Below the pieces are notes generated by a model, which was not told the DNA's origin, did no database searches, and saw only the letters and a list, made by a program, of their open reading frames with translations. 44,324 nucleotides of DNA from Nonomuraea glycinis. Its GTDB lineage: Bacteria > Actinomycetota > Actinomycetes > Streptosporangiales > Streptosporangiaceae. The stretch lies in contig NZ_BMNK01000030.1 in the NCBI RefSeq assembly GCF_014646515.1, forward strand, positions 1 through 44,324, given 5' to 3'. Of the stretch, positions 1 to 6,802 are shown piece by piece (positions within the stretch are counted from its first letter, which is position 1; each line of letters begins with the position of its first letter). Both the position numbers and the translations under genes were made by a program.

Positions 1-76
1 CTTCAAGGATCTGCTCCCATCGAGAGCGATCCTCATCGAACTCCCAGGTGCGCGTGTGCTCGACGTATCTGGCCAC
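1..76 (-). CDS. Possible partial CDS, N-terminal fragment, unknown function
   Basis: On the minus strand a GTG at 76-74 opens a frame that stays open to the window edge. It reads roughly VARYVEHTRTWEFDEDRSRW and onward, rich in charged and aromatic residues as real actinobacterial proteins are. No family is recognised from 25 codons and no clear ribosome binding site precedes the GTG. The hairpin at 89-110 lies just upstream. It could equally be chance open frame in high-GC DNA. Confidence 0.25.
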   Translation of the reverse strand, partial: MARYVEHTRTWEFDEDRSRWEQILE

Positions 77-88
77 GCTATGAGACTA

Positions 89-110
89 GAAGGGCATTTC
101 ATGCCCCTTC
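89..110. repeat. Short inverted repeat (hairpin)
   Basis: GAAGGGCAT (89-97) faces ATGCCCCTTC (101-110) across a 3-nt loop, with one bulged C. No U-run follows on either strand, so it is a weak terminator candidate. From 111 to 366 I see no gene or clear signal. Confidence 0.4.
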
Positions 111-366
111 AGGTCGGATCACGGAGCTCCGTGAAGCTTCATGGGATAGACAGGGGCTTACAGGATTGCTAGCTTGGAGGCATGGCATCGGTGAGTGGCC
201 GAGTGACGTGAACCCGGGCTTCCGTCGCCTCGCTGGGCGCGAACCGCAGCGAGGGACACCTGCGGGACGCGACGCGACAGGCCGCTCACTGATGCCCGCG
301 ACCGCTCGCCAGGGCGGCGCCTCTCGTTGCCCTGCTCCGTAACCACGAACGTACGGCGGTGATGGC

Positions 367-660
367 ATGACCTGCCCACGATCTCGTACCGACTACCGCG
401 GCCTCCACGTGGCGGCCGCACACATCCAGGCCGAACTGCTGGAGTGGGAACATCCTGTCCTCCGTGTCGACCGGGTGCGGGTCCGGGCGCACACCTGCGT
501 CTGCCAGAGCCCGATCTTCGAACTGTGTACGGCGGGCGGGCTGTGGTTCGTCCGCCGCATCACCGCCGAATCCCCCGCCGTCGTCGAGGAAAGCCCGCAA
601 CTGTCCGCCCGCGACGGCGAGAACCTGTGGTGGCGGATCCTGCACGGCAAGGCGCGCTGA
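367..660 (+). CDS. Small conserved protein, first of two paralogues in the AICE
   Basis: 97 aa, function unknown. The core HTCVCQSPIFELCTAGGLWFVRR (residues about 42-64, three cysteines) and the tail ending WWRILHGKAR align closely with the gene at 1044-1343, so the two are duplicates. The paralogy and cysteine pattern argue that this is a real gene and not chance open frame. It is on the plus strand at the outer edge of the AICE, facing the same way as the transfer operon. No membrane segment or signal peptide is visible. Confidence 0.7.
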   Translation: MTCPRSRTDYRGLHVAAAHIQAELLEWEHPVLRVDRVRVRAHTCVCQSPIFELCTAGGLWFVRRITAESPAVVEESPQLSARDGENLWWRILHGKAR

Positions 661-1043
661 CCCAGCGCTCCGGCCCGGTGCCCGACGAAGGCCCCCGCCA
701 CCTGCCGGGCGATCTCGGCGGACACGACCGGACCTGCCGAATCCGACGGCCAGACGAGGCTCTCCCGGGATCAGCATGCCGGGGGCGGTACTCGCCTGCG
801 GCGATCCCGCGCCGGATCCCGTCGGGCTCGAACCCCCTGACGCAACGACAGGAACCCCAAGACACCCAGCCACTCCCAGAAACCCCCAGGGACGGATAGG
901 CAGGACTAGAAAGGCGGCGCAACCTCGATCATGCGGCACCCAGCCACACCGGCGCTCCCCGGTGACGACACACCAGCCCGGCCCGGACGGACACACACCA
1001 CAACGCCCCGCTCCACAGCGGCGCTCCCCTCCCTGCACCGCGG
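661..1043. other. Intergenic stretch between the two small paralogues
   Basis: 383 bases with several overlapping open frames but none with a recognisable protein or good ribosome binding site. Frames on both strands run through it because the GC content is high. No tRNA, repeat or strong hairpin was seen. Confidence 0.5.
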
Positions 1044-1343
1044 GTGCTCATGGACATGACCCCACCCAAACGCGCACGCGACTTTCACGGCACCCACGCC
1101 GCTGGCCCCCGCCAGCCCTCTCAACTGGTCGAGTGGAGCCCGCCGGCGCCACGCACCGACCGCATCCGGGTGCGCGACCACACCTGTAGCTGCCGCTTTC
1201 CGACCTACGAGCTGTGCACGGCCGCCGGCCTCTCGTTCGTACGGCGCACCACCAGCGACAAAACGATCACCGAAAGCCCGTGGCTGCCCTCCCGCGAGGC
1301 ACAACAGCTATGGCAGAAGATCTTGCACGGTCAGGCGTGGTAG
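1044..1343 (+). CDS. Small conserved protein, second of two paralogues in the AICE
   Basis: 99 aa from a GTG; ATG codons at 1050 and 1056 are alternative starts. The segment TDRIRVRDHTCSCRFPTYEL, followed by CTAAGLSFVRR and a final ILHGQAW, matches the paralogue at 367-660 almost position by position, including the C-x-C...C pattern. Function is unknown. Its 3' end overlaps the 3' end of the convergent kinase gene at 1331-1897 by 13 bases. Selection on a duplicated, cysteine-containing small protein in a mobile element suggests an accessory or interaction role, but nothing here defines it. Confidence 0.7.
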   Translation: MLMDMTPPKRARDFHGTHAAGPRQPSQLVEWSPPAPRTDRIRVRDHTCSCRFPTYELCTAAGLSFVRRTTSDKTITESPWLPSREAQQLWQKILHGQAW

Positions 1344-1897
1344 CTCACGCGACGTACCTGCACGCCCTGGAAGGTACCGGCAATCTGCCGGGCCACTTCA
1401 CCGGCCGATACCTGATCGGTGTACAGCCGGAGCGCGAAGAGCCCATCGCCATGGACATGCAGATCGGCCAAAGTCTCATCCCATGCCCGCAACCGCTGAG
1501 CCGTGTCACTGTCCCCGCGTCGCCGGGAACGTCGCTCGCACGTCTCGCGCGACACCCACAGCATGACCGGCAGCCACGGCCCGGCCTCGACCAGACGCCG
1601 AACGTCGGGGATGTTGCCCATGTGCACGACGGGCAACATCCCGGCGCCGGTGATCTGCTGAACCTGGTGGCGGTCGACGGCGTAGGCGTTGCCGTAGCGG
1701 TAGGTCTCGACCAGCAGCCGCCCGGCCGCGCGCAGTTCGGCCAGGCGCTCGAAGCCGACGAACTCGTACTCGCTGCCGTGCCAGGTGCCGGCCTTGAGCT
1801 TGCGCAGCAGCACCAAGCGCGAATCCAGCGCGGTCAGTGCGGCGGTCACGGTGCTCTTGCCGCTGGCCGGTGGCCCGTACAGCACGATGCCCGTCAC
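1331..1897 (-). CDS. P-loop nucleotide kinase-like protein
   Basis: 188 aa with a Walker A loop GPPASGKST at residues 8-16 right at the N-terminus, and an internal segment resembling guanylate-kinase-like folds (HGSEYEFVGFERLAELRAAG, about residues 40-59). The size suits small P-loop kinases acting on nucleotides or related metabolites. The ATG overlaps the stop of the upstream HTH-kinase gene by 4 bases (1894-1897), so the pair is translationally coupled. Two different P-loop kinases in one operon on a mobile element suggest a paired regulatory or toxin-like function. That is inference; the phosphate acceptor cannot be told from sequence. Confidence 0.75.
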   Translation of the reverse strand: MTGIVLYGPPASGKSTVTAALTALDSRLVLLRKLKAGTWHGSEYEFVGFERLAELRAAGRLLVETYRYGNAYAVDRHQVQQITGAGMLPVVHMGNIPDVRRLVEAGPWLPVMLWVSRETCERRSRRRGDSDTAQRLRAWDETLADLHVHGDGLFALRLYTDQVSAGEVARQIAGTFQGVQVRRVSYHA

Positions 1898-2922
1898 GTC
1901 AGGATCCGTTTCAGCGTCTGGCGGGTCTGGTCGGCGAGGCTGATCGCCGCGCCGAGGCGGTTGTCCACGGTGATGTGCGCGGTCTGCGGGCTAGTGTCGG
2001 TGTCCAGGCCGCTGACGTACGTCTCCCAGTTCTTCAGCTTCCACGCATCACGGGGAGCCCCGCGAAACTCGATGTACTCGCGCATGGACTCCCGATCGCA
2101 GCGCACCCACACCACCGCTACATCGATGCCCCTGGCCGCGCACCGGTTGGTCAGCCGCGACACCCAATCGGGATCGACCAGCTCGGCGACGAACGGCGCG
2201 GACAAAATGGCCGAGGTGCCGACCTTGAGGTTGTCGAACGCGGTCTCCATCAGGCACCGGTACTCCAGCGGCCGGACCTCGCTCAGATACAGCTCGGTGT
2301 GCCGGTCATGCGGGTCACCGCCGAGGGAGACGAGCAGTCGTTCGACCATGGCGCGGGTCAGCGAGTCCTTGTCCAGGAACGCCCAGCCGGTGATGTCGGA
2401 CAGGAACCGGGAGAACTCCGTCTTGCCCGACCCGGCGTAGCCGCCCACGATCGTCAGGATCGGTTTGGGGCTGCCCTGGCCGTGGCGGCGTCGCCAGGCA
2501 TCCACGACGCGGTTGAGGAGGGCGTTCTGCTCGGCGTTGGACGGAGCGCCGGAGACCTTGACGAGCGTTTGTTCAATGACTTGGGCGGCGGCGTTGTCGG
2601 TGGCGGGGTCGGTGGATGGGGGCAAATCCGAGATGGAGTTTTCCACCTCGGTTATCTCGCCGGGTAGCGGCGAGCGGAAACCAAGGGCCGGTTCATTTGC
2701 CTGATATAGGAGACAATAGGCCCGCCGGTAGTGAGGTCCGGGATATACCGATCCCTGTTCATGTGACCAGAGTGTCTGGAAATTGGCGGCTGGTGCGGTC
2801 AGGCCGTGCCGGTGGGCGACCTGGCGGAGCTGGTCACCTGCGGCTTCGAGGGTGAGGCCGTGCGCTTCGCGGTGCTGGCGCAGGACCAGGGGCTGCCATC
2901 CGGGACGGTGAATTGTCTTCAT
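1894..2922 (-). CDS. HTH domain fused to zeta-toxin-like P-loop kinase
   Basis: 342 aa. Residues about 10-60 look like an XRE-type helix-turn-helix (LRQHREAHGLTLEAAGDQLR). After an acidic linker comes a P-loop kinase domain with Walker A GGYAGSGKT at 160-168 and an LDKDSLTR segment near 183-190, where zeta-toxin/chloramphenicol-phosphotransferase-type kinases keep an acidic residue. It starts the leftward operon with the kinase at 1331-1897. A tandem 12-bp repeat lies about 30-50 bases upstream of its ATG and is a candidate autoregulatory site. A DNA-binding domain and a kinase in one chain suggests a regulator whose output depends on a phosphorylated ligand, or a self-repressing toxin. Neither is shown by the sequence. 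Confidence 0.75.
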   Translation of the reverse strand: MKTIHRPGWQPLVLRQHREAHGLTLEAAGDQLRQVAHRHGLTAPAANFQTLWSHEQGSVYPGPHYRRAYCLLYQANEPALGFRSPLPGEITEVENSISDLPPSTDPATDNAAAQVIEQTLVKVSGAPSNAEQNALLNRVVDAWRRRHGQGSPKPILTIVGGYAGSGKTEFSRFLSDITGWAFLDKDSLTRAMVERLLVSLGGDPHDRHTELYLSEVRPLEYRCLMETAFDNLKVGTSAILSAPFVAELVDPDWVSRLTNRCAARGIDVAVVWVRCDRESMREYIEFRGAPRDAWKLKNWETYVSGLDTDTSPQTAHITVDNRLGAAISLADQTRQTLKRILT

Positions 2923-2950
2923 CGCATCCTTTGCGCACTTTGAGGGGCGG

Positions 2951-2974
2951 GCATGTGTAAGCGCATGTGTAACC
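2951..2974. repeat. Tandem 12-bp direct repeat upstream of the HTH-kinase gene
   Basis: GCATGTGTAAGC (2951-2962) is followed directly by GCATGTGTAACC (2963-2974), 11 of 12 bases identical. It is 29 bases upstream of the ATG at 2922. Position and period (just over one helical turn) fit an operator or iteron for the HTH protein encoded downstream. Confidence 0.55.
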
Positions 2975-3094
2975 GCCGTGCAGGCAGCAGTGAAGAAGCT
3001 TAGCTAACGCTCTGTGATACTCACCAGCGCGAATCCGCGGTGAACTAACGGCATCCCCGCCGGGATAACGACCAGCCAGAAAAGGGGTGCCGAA

Positions 3095-3271
3095 GTGACC
3101 ACAAATGAGCGGATAATAAGTGAGCTTCAGGCCATTCGGTCTGACATGGAGGAGTTGGCCTGCCGGGTCAGCGAGATCGCTTCGGCTCTGGGAACACGGC
3201 CTTCTCCAGATCGGCGATCCGGTCGCCGAGAACCGCCAGAGTGCTGCGCATCTGAGCGAGCTGGTCCATGA
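3095..3271 (+). CDS. Possible small helical protein
   Basis: 58 codons from a GTG, with AAAGGGG about 7 bases upstream. The first 35 residues (VTTNERIISELQAIRSDMEE and on) have a heptad-like pattern of a small coiled coil. The last part overlaps the 3' end of the leftward GntR gene in antisense, where codon choice looks forced. The AICE neighbourhood commonly carries such small proteins. Only the N-terminal half looks protein-like. Confidence 0.35.
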   Translation: MTTNERIISELQAIRSDMEELACRVSEIASALGTRPSPDRRSGRREPPECCASERAGP

Positions 3272-3539
3272 CCTCGGATGAGGCCGGCTCCTCGGCTGTG
3301 AGAGCCGCCGCCGCGTCTTCGCGGACGAACACTCCCTTGCCCTGCTGGCCGATGATCAGATTCTCGGTACGCAGGACGCTGATGGCCGCCTTGACCACGC
3401 TGGCTGAGACGTCGTAGCGCTGGCAGAGCTGGGCGGTCGAGGGCAGCGCGGCGCCGGGCGAGAGTGAGCCCGTTCTGATCTGCGCGCGTAGGTCGTCGGC
3501 TATCTGGAGGTAGCCGGGCCGACCGGACTTCTCGACCAT
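3168..3539 (-). CDS. GntR-family transcriptional regulator (KorSA-like position)
   Basis: 123 aa from the ATG at 3539. An upstream in-frame start at 3626 would add 29 residues lacking family character. The N-terminal winged helix is classic GntR: GYLQIADDLRAQIRTGSLSP, then LPSTAQLCQRYDVSASVVK and QQGKGVFV. The C-terminal tail (MDQLAQMRSTLAVLGDRIADL) is a short coiled coil and there is no large ligand-binding domain. In pSAM2-type AICEs a GntR protein (KorSA) represses replication and transfer genes. Here the gene is divergent from the main transfer operon, and two palindromes sit in that promoter, so the same role is likely. Confidence 0.88.
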   Translation of the reverse strand: MVEKSGRPGYLQIADDLRAQIRTGSLSPGAALPSTAQLCQRYDVSASVVKAAISVLRTENLIIGQQGKGVFVREDAAAALTAEEPASSEVMDQLAQMRSTLAVLGDRIADLEKAVFPEPKRSR

Positions 3540-3619
3540 CCCGTGCCTTCCGTGAGGTGCGTGCACCTCCAGTTGAGCACAGCCACCCCGACATGCCAAC
3601 CAAGTCTGCGTGGAAGCCC

Positions 3620-3648
3620 TTGACAACTTAGGATTCTAAGCGTTCTAT
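3620..3648 (+). promoter_or_regulatory. Sigma-70-like promoter of the AICE transfer operon
   Basis: A -35 TTGACA (3620-3625) is followed after 17 bases by TTCTAT (3643-3648), close to the vegetative consensus and unusual for this GC-rich DNA. The first gene downstream starts at 3691 after AAAGGA (3678-3683). Confidence 0.7.
3627..3640. promoter_or_regulatory. Palindromic operator candidate 1 between -35 and -10
   Basis: CTTAG-GATT-CTAAG is a perfect 5+5 inverted repeat with a 4-bp centre, exactly in the promoter spacer. A bound repressor would block polymerase. The divergent GntR gene is the obvious candidate binder. Confidence 0.6.
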
Positions 3649-3658
3649 GTATGCATAG
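3645..3658. promoter_or_regulatory. Palindromic operator candidate 2 over the -10
   Basis: CTATG-TATG-CATAG has the same 5-4-5 architecture as the element at 3627-3640. Its centre is 18 bp away and it overlaps the -10 and the likely transcription start. Paired sites of equal geometry suggest cooperative dimers. Confidence 0.6.
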
Positions 3659-3690
3659 CGTTACGCTCCAACTACTCAAAGGAACCAACC

Positions 3691-4020
3691 ATGCGCACCG
3701 TCCCCATCCCTGTCGACACGAACAAGCTCACCATTACCTGCGTGAAGGCCCCGCGCCCGCGCGTCCTGAACCGGGACACCGGTGAGATCAAGACCGACAA
3801 GAACGGCAACACCGTCTACGAGGTCACGGTCTCGGTGGAGGACGAGTTCGGCCGGATCGAGCTCGTCAAGATCGGTATCACCGGTGAGCCGCCGATCAAG
3901 GCCGGTGACCCGGTCAACGCGGTCGGCCTGCTCGGCTACGTGTGGGAGATCGCCGGCCGGTGGGGCATCTCCTACCGCGCCACCGCGCTCCTGCCCGTGC
4001 GGGAGGCCACCGATGCCTGA
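3691..4020 (+). CDS. SCO3933-family regulatory protein of AICEs
   Basis: 109 aa; resembles the small protein family annotated from Streptomyces SCO3933, found as the first gene of AICE transfer operons. Visible features are a beta-rich middle (TVYEVTVSVEDEFGRIELVK) and a conserved VGLLGYVWEIAGRWGISYRA stretch near residues 77-96; there are no membrane segments. Its ATG follows the promoter at 3620-3648 directly. The stop overlaps the start of the translocase gene (ATG 4013, TGA 4018-4020), so the two are coupled. The exact biochemical role of the family is not known to me. Confidence 0.75.
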   Translation: MRTVPIPVDTNKLTITCVKAPRPRVLNRDTGEIKTDKNGNTVYEVTVSVEDEFGRIELVKIGITGEPPIKAGDPVNAVGLLGYVWEIAGRWGISYRATALLPVREATDA

Positions 4021-5341
4021 CCAGCACAGCATCGCGCTCGGGGTCCTGGCCGCTGTGGCGGCCGGGCTGTGGGCCTGGCGCCGCTGGCACTACCGCTCCT
4101 TCTGGCTGGTGCTCGGCTACCCGATCACCGCCGTCACCGTCCTGGCGACCTGGCGCAAGGTCGCGCTCGGCTGCGGGCTGACCAAGAAGCGGCAGCGTTT
4201 CTGGTTCACCACCGTGCCCGGCCTGGTCGCCTCCACCGGCGTCGTCCGCGTCAAGCGCAAGTGGCAGCGCATCGCTGTGGACACCAAGCCGTGGATGTGG
4301 CTGCCGATGCCGACCCGGCACGGCTGGCGGGTCACCCTGCACATCCTGGAAGGGCAGATCCCCGCCGACTACGCCGACGCCGCCGAACGGCTCGCGCATT
4401 CGTGGGGTGTGCACGCTGTCCGGGTCACCTCTGACAAGCCCGGACGGGTCCGCCTGGCCGCGACCATTCGCGACCCGCTCGTCACGGTCGACGAGCTACC
4501 GCCGTCGACGGAACTGCTCAAGGTGACCGTGGGCCGGTTGGAGACCGGCAGGCCCTGGGTCGTCGACTTCCGCACCGTCCCGCACTGGCTGAACGCCGGA
4601 GCCACCCAATCCGGCAAGTCCAACCTCGCCAACGCTTTGATTGTCGGCCTCTCGCCGCAGCCGGTCGCTTTGGTGGGCTTCGACCTCAAGGGCGGCGTGG
4701 AGTTCACCCCGTACAGCCCGCGTCTGTCGGCGCTGGCCACCAGCCGGGCCGAATGCGGCGGCCTGCTCGATGATCTGGTGGCGCTGATGACGGACCGGAT
4801 GGGCGTGTGCCGGATGGCCTCGGCGCGCAACATCTGGCAACTCCCGCCCGGCCTGCGGCCCGTCCCGGTCGTGGTCCTGGTGGATGAGCTGGCCGAGCTG
4901 TATCTGATGGCTGACAAGAGCGAGAAGGACGAGATCGCCAGAACCTCCACCGCGCTGCTGCGCGTCGCCCAGCTCGGGCGGGCGTTCGGCATCTACCTGT
5001 TCTGCTGCGGCCAGCGGATCGGCTCCGACCTCGGGCCGGGGGTGACCGCGCTGCGGGCGCAGTGCTCGGGCCGGATCTGCCACCGGGTCAACGACCCGGA
5101 GACGGCGACCATGACGCTCGGTGATCTCGACCCGGCCGCGCTCGACTCCGCCCGTGCCATTGCCGCCGAGACGCCGGGGGTGGCGATCGTGGCCGGCCAG
5201 GACGGTCAGTGGTACCGGGCCCGCTCCTTCTACGTCAGCGAAGCCGCGGCCGAGTATGCCGCCCGCAGCTACGCCGACCGAGCCCCGGCCTGGGCCGACG
5301 TGATGGCCGCACAACCACAGCCCGACTCCCAGACCGCCTGA
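4013..5341 (+). CDS. FtsK/SpoIIIE-type DNA translocase (TraB/TraSA-like)
   Basis: 442 aa from the ATG at 4013, chosen because it overlaps the upstream stop; the longer open frame upstream is antisense to no domain and lies inside the preceding gene. One or two N-terminal hydrophobic segments (about 8-22 and 30-46) anchor it in the membrane. Walker A is GATQSGKS at 196-203 and Walker B VVVLVDELAEL at 286-296, both in FtsK_SpoIIIE context (FDLKGGVEFTPY, LLRVAQLGRAFGIYL). In Streptomyces elements this single protein moves double-stranded DNA between mycelial cells, without the relaxase and type IV system of other conjugative elements. It is the transfer motor of this AICE. Confidence 0.92.
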   Translation: MPDQHSIALGVLAAVAAGLWAWRRWHYRSFWLVLGYPITAVTVLATWRKVALGCGLTKKRQRFWFTTVPGLVASTGVVRVKRKWQRIAVDTKPWMWLPMPTRHGWRVTLHILEGQIPADYADAAERLAHSWGVHAVRVTSDKPGRVRLAATIRDPLVTVDELPPSTELLKVTVGRLETGRPWVVDFRTVPHWLNAGATQSGKSNLANALIVGLSPQPVALVGFDLKGGVEFTPYSPRLSALATSRAECGGLLDDLVALMTDRMGVCRMASARNIWQLPPGLRPVPVVVLVDELAELYLMADKSEKDEIARTSTALLRVAQLGRAFGIYLFCCGQRIGSDLGPGVTALRAQCSGRICHRVNDPETATMTLGDLDPAALDSARAIAAETPGVAIVAGQDGQWYRARSFYVSEAAAEYAARSYADRAPAWADVMAAQPQPDSQTA

Positions 5342-5364
5342 CCCACCGGAAAGGAGGAACGCTG

Positions 5365-6081
5365 ATGCGCCGCTTGGTCGCCTGGCTGCTCGACACCGGC
5401 CCGGTCCTCGTCCTGGCCCTCATCGCGGGCGCGGGCTCGTTCACCCACATCCGCGACACCGCCACCGAGCACGGCCAGCACGGCTGGATGGCTTGGGCCG
5501 TGGCCGTGTGCATCGACCTGACCTGCGTCATGGCCGCCCGCGAACGCCAACGCGACAAACACACCGGCCGACCAAGGCGCGGCCCGCTGTCGTGGCCCGT
5601 CCTCGTCCTGACCGGCGGCATCATCCTGTCCCTGGCCGCCAACCTGCAACAGGCCGACCCGACCGTCTGGGGCTGGATCACCGCCGCCACCCCGGCCGCC
5701 GCCTTCTTCGTCGCCGTCTCCATGCTCGAACGCCGCGCCGCCGCCACCCGCACCAGCGAATCGTCCCCGGACGTCTCGCAGACGTCCCCGTCCTGGACGG
5801 CGGCGTCCCCGTCCGTCCCCGACCGTCCTCAAGCCGGCCCGCCAGCGGTCCCGGCTGCGGACCGTCCCGCGCTCGTCCCCGTCCACCACGACGACCACCG
5901 GGGTGGCCACCAGGACGACGGTCCCGCGCCCGACCCGACGCTGCTCGACTACGCCCGCCGTGTCGCCGACGAACACCACGCCGTCCACGGCAAGCCCATC
6001 ACCCGCGACCTGCTGCGCGCCCGCCTGGGCGTCTCCAACCAACTTGCGGCCGCCCTGCTCAGCACTATGCGCACCCACTGA
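5365..6081 (+). CDS. DUF2637 spread (Spd) membrane protein
   Basis: 238 aa, ATG preceded by AAAGGAGG at 5351-5358. Hydrophobic segments near residues 12-27, 40-57, 80-95 and 102-117 form the DUF2637 membrane domain. A proline/serine-rich linker and a soluble C-terminal part with a small HTH-like stretch (GKPITRDLLRARLGVSNQLA) follow. Proteins of this type lie beside TraB in actinomycete plasmids and AICEs and are associated with intramycelial plasmid spread (pock formation). The start is downstream of several in-frame codons that overlap the translocase gene; the strong ribosome binding site decides it. Confidence 0.85.
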   Translation: MRRLVAWLLDTGPVLVLALIAGAGSFTHIRDTATEHGQHGWMAWAVAVCIDLTCVMAARERQRDKHTGRPRRGPLSWPVLVLTGGIILSLAANLQQADPTVWGWITAATPAAAFFVAVSMLERRAAATRTSESSPDVSQTSPSWTAASPSVPDRPQAGPPAVPAADRPALVPVHHDDHRGGHQDDGPAPDPTLLDYARRVADEHHAVHGKPITRDLLRARLGVSNQLAAALLSTMRTH

Positions 6082-6095
6082 AAGGGAGATCACCT

Positions 6096-6425
6096 ATGAC
6101 CGACGACCGAACCGCTCTCGTCCACGGACTGATCCAGATGGCCGTCTTCCTCCAGGCCAACCACGAGGTGCCGGCCCCTCATGGGGTCACCGTCCACCAC
6201 TTCATCCCGCGCGCCGATGACGATCAGATGCGCGCCCAGATCGACCACCTGGCCGCCCTGCTCGGCAGCGACATCGACGCCGGAGGCGGGCACTACGGCA
6301 CCTCGCGACTCTTCGGCCCCGTCGAATACCGGGCCGTGGCCATCCTCGCCGACGCCCGCGCCACGTACGCCGCCCAAGACAGCTACCGGGGCTGCGTCAC
6401 ACCCGACACCGTCAAGGAGACCTGA
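6096..6425 (+). CDS. Small AICE protein, unknown function
   Basis: 109 aa from the ATG with AAAGGGAG upstream. The N-terminus MTDDRTALVHGLIQMAVFLQ is helical; histidines and aromatic residues recur in the middle (HHFIPRADDD, GGHYGTSRLFGPVEYRAVAI). It is soluble, with no recognised motif. It sits 14 bases after the Spd gene in the same operon, where pSAM2-like elements carry several short uncharacterised frames. Confidence 0.7.
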   Translation: MTDDRTALVHGLIQMAVFLQANHEVPAPHGVTVHHFIPRADDDQMRAQIDHLAALLGSDIDAGGGHYGTSRLFGPVEYRAVAILADARATYAAQDSYRGCVTPDTVKET

Positions 6426-6427
6426 TC

Positions 6428-6589
6428 ATGCGAATCCGCCTTGAAGGAAACCGCGCCGAGCTCACCCTCGGCCTGACCCACCTGCGCGAGGTCTTCACTG
6501 TCACCGCGATGTCGCGGGCCTACCCCGACCGCTCCCGGCCCCGCAACTACCGCGTCTACGTCCGCATCACCCCGCGAAAGGACCGCTGA
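6428..6589 (+). CDS. Very small basic protein, unknown function
   Basis: 53 aa (MRIRLEGNRAELTLGLTHLR and on), basic and probably a small alpha/beta domain. It starts 2 bases after the preceding stop, so translation is likely coupled. It is co-directional with and embedded in the AICE operon. Confidence 0.6.
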   Translation: MRIRLEGNRAELTLGLTHLREVFTVTAMSRAYPDRSRPRNYRVYVRITPRKDR

Positions 6590-6591
6590 GC

Positions 6592-6705
6592 ATGGACGAC
6601 ACCGTCACCTACTACCGCTGCTGCACCTGTAGCGGCACCGGTCTCACCGACAACGACACCTGCGCCGACTGCTCCGGCACCGGCATCGAAACCCACGGCG
6701 CCTGA
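6592..6705 (+). CDS. Tiny zinc-knuckle protein with DnaJ-like CxxCxGxG repeats
   Basis: 37 aa. Two copies of a zinc-binding motif, CTCSGTG (near 10-16) and CADCSGTG (near 24-31), match half of a DnaJ-type zinc finger. It starts 2 bases after the previous stop. The size leaves only one structural zinc site. Possibly an RNA- or protein-binding accessory of the replication and transfer genes; no function is known. Confidence 0.65.
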   Translation: MDDTVTYYRCCTCSGTGLTDNDTCADCSGTGIETHGA

Positions 6706-6716
6706 ATCGCTGTAGC

Positions 6717-6765
6717 GCCCCCCGCCTGGCCACACATCCGCCAAGACCTGTGCCAGGCCGGGGGC
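6717..6765. repeat. Long inverted repeat in front of the replication gene
   Basis: GCCCCCCGCCTGGC (6717-6730) pairs with GCCAGGCCGGGGGC (6752-6765): 14-bp arms with one mismatch and a 21-nt loop. It fills most of the gap between the zinc-knuckle gene and the replication initiator. It may be a replication origin structure, an attenuator or a terminator without a U-run. Confidence 0.6.
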
Positions 6766-6802
6766 CATCCCACACCAGATGACTGGATAGGACGGTCCCA
6801 TC

